Source: Rodentibacter caecimuris (GTDB taxonomy: Bacteria > Pseudomonadota > Gammaproteobacteria > Enterobacterales > Pasteurellaceae). From it: a DNA stretch of 64,000 bases. Of the stretch, positions 59,360 through 64,000 are shown piece after piece. The stretch lies in the NCBI RefSeq assembly GCF_024622045.1, contig NZ_JANKBP010000002.1; one strand, 5' to 3'. Below the pieces are notes generated by a model. The model saw only the letters and a list, made by a program, of their open reading frames with translations, had not been told where the DNA came from and ran no database searches. Position numbers and translations under genes: made by a program. Every line of letters begins with the position of its first letter. The stretch's first letter is position 1.

Positions 59360-60343
59360 TTAATTTTCAACAAAACCAAGTGCTGTTTCAATAACTTCAA
59401 TCCCTGCCCCCTGTTTGAATGCATTTTCACTTAAATAACGACGCCATTGGCGTGCGCCTTTACAATGTTGAAATGTTCCCAGCATATGGCGAACGATATG
59501 ATTGAGGTAAACACCTTGGCTCAGTTGTTGTTCAATATAAGGCAGCATTGCTAACGTGGCTTCTAGTGGAGTAACAATCGGCATATTGGCTTCAAACAAA
59601 GCTTGATCGATCGTGCCGAGTAAGCTCGGGTTTTGATAGGCTTCACGTCCTACCATAACCCCATCGACAAATTGCAAATGTTGTTTCATTTCTTCCACGG
59701 TTTTGATTCCGCCATTAATGACGATTTTCAAATGGGGAAAGTCGCGCTTTAACTGATAGACGCGTTCATAATCAAGTGGTGGAATTTCACGATTTTCTTT
59801 AGGGCTTAAACCAGAAAGCCACGCTTTGCGTGCATGAATAATAAATTCCTGACAGCCTTTATCCTGTACTTTTTCGATAAAATCACATAAAAATTCGTAA
59901 CTATCTAGCTCGTCAATACCAATGCGGGTTTTTACCGTTACAGGAATTTTAACCTCACTTTGCATTTGTGCGACACATTCTGCGACCAAATCGGCTTTCG
60001 CCATCAAACAAGCACCAAACATTCCGTTTTGTACGCGATCGGAAGGACAGCCTACATTAAGATTAATTTCATGATAACCTCGCTCTTCCGCCAGTTTTGC
60101 GCAATGTTTGAGTTGTTCGGGATCGCTTCCGCCTAATTGCAAGGAAACCGGATTTTCACGGGGATCAAAATCCAACAGATCATATTTGGCATGAATAATC
60201 GCTGGAGTTGTCACCATCTCTGTATAAAGCAAGGCGTGCTGAGAAAATTGACGGTGAAAATAACGGCAATGACGCGTTGTCCAATCAAGCATTGGCGCAA
60301 CAGAAAAGCGACCACGATAAAAGTGCGGTTGATTTTGAGGCAT
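59360..60343 (-). CDS. dusA: tRNA-dihydrouridine(20/20a) synthase DusA
   Basis: FMN enzyme reducing uridines 20 and 20a of tRNA. 327 residues from ATG 60343 (GAGAAACAAA upstream); earlier frame to 60433 rejected. FSVAPMLDWTTRHCRYFHR, YTEMVTTPAII, NLNVGCPSDRVQNGMFGACLM (catalytic Cys in GACLM), VTVKTRIGID, IIHARKAWLSGLSPKENRE and INGGIKTVEEM followed by DGVMVGREAY. A uptake signal falls in codons 5-9. Confidence 0.95.
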   Translation of the reverse strand: MPQNQPHFYRGRFSVAPMLDWTTRHCRYFHRQFSQHALLYTEMVTTPAIIHAKYDLLDFDPRENPVSLQLGGSDPEQLKHCAKLAEERGYHEINLNVGCPSDRVQNGMFGACLMAKADLVAECVAQMQSEVKIPVTVKTRIGIDELDSYEFLCDFIEKVQDKGCQEFIIHARKAWLSGLSPKENREIPPLDYERVYQLKRDFPHLKIVINGGIKTVEEMKQHLQFVDGVMVGREAYQNPSLLGTIDQALFEANMPIVTPLEATLAMLPYIEQQLSQGVYLNHIVRHMLGTFQHCKGARQWRRYLSENAFKQGAGIEVIETALGFVEN

Positions 60344-60503
60344 TTTGTTTCTCTGGTTTATTGATCCTGATTCAGCGAAGGATATTTGTGTAAATCGACG
60401 TGGGATTATGGCGATAATCACGTAGGAAATCAATCATCAAATCCCTGTAATTAAGGGACACGCCTCGGCAAGGATCTTTCAGGATCCTATTTCCGTTTAA
60501 TAA

Positions 60504-60532
60504 TTGACAATAGCTAACAAAATCATTAAAAT
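60504..60532 (+). promoter_or_regulatory. Promoter of the str operon (rpsL-rpsG-fusA-tuf)
   Basis: Perfect TTGACA (60504-60509), a 17-base spacer and TAAAAT (60527-60532), 86 bases before rpsL. One of the best sigma-70 matches in the window, fitting a highly expressed ribosomal operon. Confidence 0.88.
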
Positions 60533-60617
60533 TCAGCGTCTATTTCTATATTGAAGTAGATTTTTTGAACAACATTCTATTATTGAATAACATTTAATTT
60601 AAACTGGAGCTTTTTTA

Positions 60618-60992
60618 ATGGCAACTATCAACCAGCTAGTACGCAAACCGCGTGTGAAAAAGGTTGTAAAAAGCAACGTTCCTGCATTAGAGGCTTGCCC
60701 GCAGAAACGTGGTGTATGTACTCGTGTATATACTACAACTCCGAAAAAACCGAACTCAGCGTTACGTAAAGTATGTCGTATCCGCTTAACAAACGGTTTT
60801 GAAGTGACTTCTTATATCGGTGGTGAAGGTCATAACCTTCAAGAGCACAGTGTTGTGCTTATCCGTGGTGGTCGTGTTAAAGACTTACCGGGTGTGCGTT
60901 ATCACACCGTACGTGGTGCATTAGACTGTGCCGGCGTTAAAGACCGTAAACAAGGTCGTTCTAAATACGGCGTTAAACGCCCTAAAGCTTAA
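60618..60992 (+). CDS. rpsL: 30S ribosomal protein S12
   Basis: 124 residues, decoding-centre protein. TTPKKPNSALRKVCRIRLT and YIGGEGHNLQEHSVVLIRGG are the signature. Lys43 and Lys88 are wild type, the positions mutated in streptomycin resistance, so the sequence predicts ordinary streptomycin response at this locus. Ribosome site CTGGAGC. First gene of the str operon. Confidence 0.98.
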   Translation: MATINQLVRKPRVKKVVKSNVPALEACPQKRGVCTRVYTTTPKKPNSALRKVCRIRLTNGFEVTSYIGGEGHNLQEHSVVLIRGGRVKDLPGVRYHTVRGALDCAGVKDRKQGRSKYGVKRPKA

Positions 60993-61150
60993 TGGTTCTC
61001 CGTTAAGTAAGGCCAAACGTCTAAATTAGCAAAAAAATTTAAACCATAAACTCCAGTCAACAAAGCGCTTTGCGCTGCAAAGTTTCTCAATGAGAAATAT
61101 TGCTGATGGGTTTTGGATATCCTGAAGATTAAAATACGGAGAAATTCGCA

Positions 61151-61621
61151 ATGCCACGTCGTCGTAGTGTTGAACCTCGCAAGATTCTTCCAGATCCGAA
61201 GTTCGGTTCAGAATTACTTGCAAAATTTATTAATGTAATCATGGTTGACGGTAAAAAATCCGTCGCTGAGTCAATTGTTTACGGTGCGTTAGAAACGTTA
61301 GCCGAGCGTACAGGTAAAGAGCCTTTAGAAGCGTTTGAAATAGCACTTGAAAATGTGCGTCCAACCGTTGAGGTTAAATCTCGTCGTGTTGGTGGTTCTA
61401 CTTACCAAGTACCGGTTGAAGTTCGTCCGGTTCGTCGTAACGCATTAGGTATGCGTTGGATTGTTGAAGCTGCACGTAAACGTGGTGATAAATCAATGGC
61501 TTTACGTCTTGCAAACGAGTTATCGGATGCTTCTGATAACAAAGGCGCAGCAGTGAAAAAACGTGAAGACGTTCACCGTATGGCTGAAGCTAACAAAGCA
61601 TTTGCTCACTATCGTTGGTAA
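61151..61621 (+). CDS. rpsG: 30S ribosomal protein S7
   Basis: 156 residues beginning MPRRRSVEPRKILPDPKFGS; MVDGKKSVAESIVYGAL, VEVKSRRVGGSTYQVPVEV and the C-terminal HRMAEANKAFAHYRW match S7. Ribosome site ACGGAGAAATTCGC. The 158-base gap after rpsL holds a TTTCTC-AAT-GAGAAA hairpin (about 61083-61097); in E. coli S7 binds the rpsL-rpsG spacer to repress its operon, so a similar element may lie here (inferred). Confidence 0.98.
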   Translation: MPRRRSVEPRKILPDPKFGSELLAKFINVIMVDGKKSVAESIVYGALETLAERTGKEPLEAFEIALENVRPTVEVKSRRVGGSTYQVPVEVRPVRRNALGMRWIVEAARKRGDKSMALRLANELSDASDNKGAAVKKREDVHRMAEANKAFAHYRW

Positions 61622-61640
61622 TAAGCTTTTGAATTTAAAG

Positions 61641-61661
61641 GGCTTCATCGTTGATGAAGCC
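61641..61661 (+). terminator. Hairpin in the rpsG-fusA spacer
   Basis: GGCTTCATC, GTT, GATGAAGCC: a perfect 9-bp stem with only a weak T-rich tail, probably an mRNA-stability or attenuation element rather than a full stop, since fusA belongs to the same operon. Confidence 0.55.
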
Positions 61662-61705
61662 TTACCCTTATATAAACATATATTAAACTAAACAAGGTTA
61701 TAATA

Positions 61706-63808
61706 ATGGCACGTACAACTCCTATTGAAAGATATCGCAATATCGGTATTAGTGCGCATATTGATGCAGGTAAAACAACTACTACTGAACGTATCTTATT
61801 CTATACAGGTGTGAGCCACAAAATCGGTGAAGTACACGATGGTGCGGCAACAATGGACTGGATGGAACAAGAGCAAGAGCGCGGTATCACCATCACCTCT
61901 GCGGCAACAACTGCATTCTGGTCTGGTATGTCCCAACAATTTCCACAATACCGTATCAATGTTATCGACACTCCGGGACACGTAGACTTTACTGTTGAAG
62001 TAGAACGTTCTATGCGTGTTCTTGATGGTGCCGTAATGGTTTACTGTGCGGTGGGTGGTGTTCAACCTCAGTCTGAAACCGTATGGCGTCAAGCTAACAA
62101 ATACGAAGTTCCACGTATTGCGTTCGTTAATAAGATGGACCGTACTGGTGCAAATTTCTTGCGTGTGGTTGACCAACTAAAAACTCGTTTAGGTGCGAAT
62201 GCCGTTCCTCTTCAACTTCCAATCGGCTCTGAAGAGAACTTTACCGGTGTTGTTGACCTAATTAAAATGAAAGCAATCAACTGGAATGAAGCAGATCAAG
62301 GTATGACTTTTACTTATGAAGACATTCCTGCAAATATGGTTGCTGATTGTGAAGAATGGCGTCAAAACCTTGTTGAAGCGGCAGCTGAAGCCTCTGAAGA
62401 ATTAATGGAAAAATACCTTGGTGGTGAAGAATTAAGCGAAGAAGAAATTAAAGCAGGTCTTCGTCAGCGCGTATTGGCGAATGAAATCATCTTGGTAACC
62501 TGTGGTTCTGCGTTTAAAAACAAAGGTGTTCAGGCGATGCTTGATGCAGTTGTTGAATATTTACCGGCACCAACAGATATTCCTGCAATTAAAGGTATCA
62601 ATCCTGATGAAACAGAAGGTGAGCGTCATGCAAGCGATGAAGAGCCGTTCTCTTCATTAGCGTTTAAAATTGCGACCGACCCATTCGTAGGAAACTTAAC
62701 CTTCTTCCGTGTATACTCTGGTGTAATCAATTCCGGTGATACTGTATTGAACTCAGTACGTCAAAAACGTGAACGTTTCGGTCGTATCGTTCAAATGCAC
62801 GCAAACAAACGTGAAGAAATTAAAGAAGTTCGCGCAGGTGATATTGCTGCTGCAATCGGTTTAAAAGATGTAACAACCGGTGATACATTATGTGCAATTG
62901 ATGCACCAATCATTCTTGAGCGTATGGAATTCCCTGAGCCGGTAATTTCTGTTGCGGTAGAACCGAAAACTAAAGCAGACCAAGAAAAAATGGGTATTGC
63001 ATTAGGTCGTTTGGCGCAAGAAGACCCTTCATTCCGTGTACATACAGATGAAGAGTCTGGTGAAACCATCATTTCCGGTATGGGTGAGTTACACTTAGAT
63101 ATCATTGTTGACCGTATGAAACGTGAGTTCAAAGTGGAAGCTAACATTGGTAAACCTCAAGTATCTTACCGTGAAACTATCCGTACCCGTGTTAATGATG
63201 TTGAAGGTAAACACGCAAAACAATCCGGTGGTCGTGGTCAATACGGTCATGTTGTTATCGACTTGTATCCATTAGAGCCAGAAGGTCCGGGTTATGAATT
63301 TGTTAACGAAATCAAAGGTGGTGTTATTCCTGGTGAATACATCCCGGCTGTTGACAAAGGTATCCAAGAACAACTTAAATCCGGTCCATTAGCGGGTTAT
63401 CCGGTAGTTGACCTTGGTGTGCGTTTACACTTCGGTTCATACCATGATGTGGACTCATCCGAACTTGCGTTTAAACTTGCTGCATCTTTAGCGTTTAAAG
63501 CGGCATTCGCAAAAGCAAACCCGGTTCTACTAGAGCCAATCATGAAAGTAGAAGTTGAAACGCCACCTGAGTATGTGGGTGACGTAATCGGTGATTTAAG
63601 CCGTCGTCGTGCAATGGTTAACGGTCAAGAAGCGAACGAATTTGTTGTTAAAATCGATGCAGAAGTGCCACTTTCTGAAATGTTCGGTTATGCAACAGAC
63701 TTACGTTCACAAACTCAAGGTCGTGCATCATACTCAATGGAACCGTTAAAATACTCTGAAGCACCAACGAGTGTTGCTGCTGCAGTTATTGAAGCGCGTA
63801 AAAAATAG
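61706..63808 (+). CDS. fusA: Elongation factor G
   Basis: 700-residue translocase GTPase. G1 AHIDAGKT at 17-24, G2 region RGITITSAATTAFW, G3 DTPGHVDF and G4 NKMDRTG are intact; domain II, III, IV (GGRGQYGHVVIDLYPLEP) and V (DVIGDLSRRRAMVNG) follow. Codon use is strongly biased, as for highly expressed genes. Ribosome site AACAAGGTTATAAT. Confidence 0.98.
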   Translation: MARTTPIERYRNIGISAHIDAGKTTTTERILFYTGVSHKIGEVHDGAATMDWMEQEQERGITITSAATTAFWSGMSQQFPQYRINVIDTPGHVDFTVEVERSMRVLDGAVMVYCAVGGVQPQSETVWRQANKYEVPRIAFVNKMDRTGANFLRVVDQLKTRLGANAVPLQLPIGSEENFTGVVDLIKMKAINWNEADQGMTFTYEDIPANMVADCEEWRQNLVEAAAEASEELMEKYLGGEELSEEEIKAGLRQRVLANEIILVTCGSAFKNKGVQAMLDAVVEYLPAPTDIPAIKGINPDETEGERHASDEEPFSSLAFKIATDPFVGNLTFFRVYSGVINSGDTVLNSVRQKRERFGRIVQMHANKREEIKEVRAGDIAAAIGLKDVTTGDTLCAIDAPIILERMEFPEPVISVAVEPKTKADQEKMGIALGRLAQEDPSFRVHTDEESGETIISGMGELHLDIIVDRMKREFKVEANIGKPQVSYRETIRTRVNDVEGKHAKQSGGRGQYGHVVIDLYPLEPEGPGYEFVNEIKGGVIPGEYIPAVDKGIQEQLKSGPLAGYPVVDLGVRLHFGSYHDVDSSELAFKLAASLAFKAAFAKANPVLLEPIMKVEVETPPEYVGDVIGDLSRRRAMVNGQEANEFVVKIDAEVPLSEMFGYATDLRSQTQGRASYSMEPLKYSEAPTSVAAAVIEARKK

Positions 63809-63824
63809 TATTTTTGTAACATAA

Positions 63825-63860
63825 GCGGTATAAAATTCTTAATTTTTATACCGCACTTTT
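63825..63860 (+). terminator. Hairpin with uptake signal between fusA and tuf
   Basis: GCGGTATAAAA and TTTTATACCGC form an 11-bp stem followed by ACTTTT; its right arm continues into an uptake signal (63850-63858). Possible attenuator within the operon. Confidence 0.5.
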
Positions 63861-63873
63861 AGGAAACATTAAC

Positions 63874-64000
63874 AATGTCTAAAGAAAAATTTGAACGTAC
63901 AAAACCGCACGTAAACGTGGGTACAATCGGCCACGTTGACCACGGTAAAACAACTTTAACAGCAGCAATCACGACAGTATTGGCAAAACACTACGGTGGT
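63874..64000 (+). CDS. tuf: Elongation factor Tu, N-terminal part (cut by window end)
   Basis: Starts [20 protein letters not shown] with the P-loop [10 protein letters not shown] at 18-27; 42 codons are present. ATG at 63874 after AGGAAACATTAAC. Position after fusA identifies it as the str-operon copy (tufA position). Confidence 0.97.

Noticed and set aside
60434..60503. GGATC-containing near-palindrome (AAGGATCTTTCAGGATCC) upstream of the str promoter as an operator
   Set aside because: Imperfect, lies upstream of a consensus promoter, and no regulator is suggested; could be chance.

Overview
This window is chromosomal DNA from a member of the Pasteurellaceae. The clearest marker is the 9-base DNA uptake signal AAGTGCGGT (or its complement ACCGCACTT), which occurs dozens of times, inside genes and as inverted pairs after genes. 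This is the Haemophilus-type signal, so Haemophilus or Aggregatibacter is the likely genus; the sequence does not let me choose between them. Base composition looks moderately AT-rich by eye, and gene order (def-fmt-rsmB-trkA-mscL, truD-surE-yqaA-nlpD, hbpA/hugZ, rpsL-rpsG-fusA-tuf) fits the family.

Layout. 1-7.3 kb: the 3' end of dnaE, then def-fmt-rsmB, a family 2 glycosyltransferase, trkA and mscL, largely overlapping. 7.4-13 kb (minus): the oligopeptide importer oppABCDF with a CRP-like site at the divergent oppA/talB promoter region. 13.2-18.4 kb: talB, yagU, a decayed AraC-type regulator beside a DUF302 periplasmic protein, slyD, a SIMPL-domain protein and rraB. 18.5-22.3 kb: truD-surE-yqaA-small lipoprotein-nlpD. 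22.4-29.4 kb: an accessory island that looks like a type VI secretion effector cassette: a DUF4123 adaptor, an alpha/beta-hydrolase effector and a membrane-anchored beta-propeller protein (probable immunity), all overlapping. It is followed by eroded fragments of second copies of the effector and immunity genes flanking a very AT-rich membrane-protein gene. 29.4-34.7 kb: a MerR regulator overlapping a giant LplT-Aas fusion, and a DUF1176 gene broken by two frameshifts. 34.8-42.3 kb: deoD/nupC nucleoside salvage, a PhoB-controlled phoA, pdxH, hugZ and an hbpA-type lipoprotein. 42.6-50.7 kb: a 2,691-residue trimeric autotransporter made of several repeat families dense in N-X-S/T sequons. 50.8-57.7 kb: an MFS exporter, mobB, a duplicated tiny membrane ORF, rseC, rsmJ, trmA, maoP, dsbA, yihD and mobA. 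57.7-64 kb: glpG-glpR, a possible 22-residue hydrophobic peptide gene, dusA and the str operon (rpsL, rpsG, fusA, start of tuf).

Most of the window is housekeeping. The unusual material lies in the 22.4-29.4 kb effector island (including a 10-G tract inside the probable immunity gene and the fossil duplicate), the sequon-saturated adhesin, the tandemly duplicated 29-codon ORF near 53 kb, and the hydrophobic micro-ORF near 59.2 kb. All assignments come from reading motifs and recalled family features; no database search was run.
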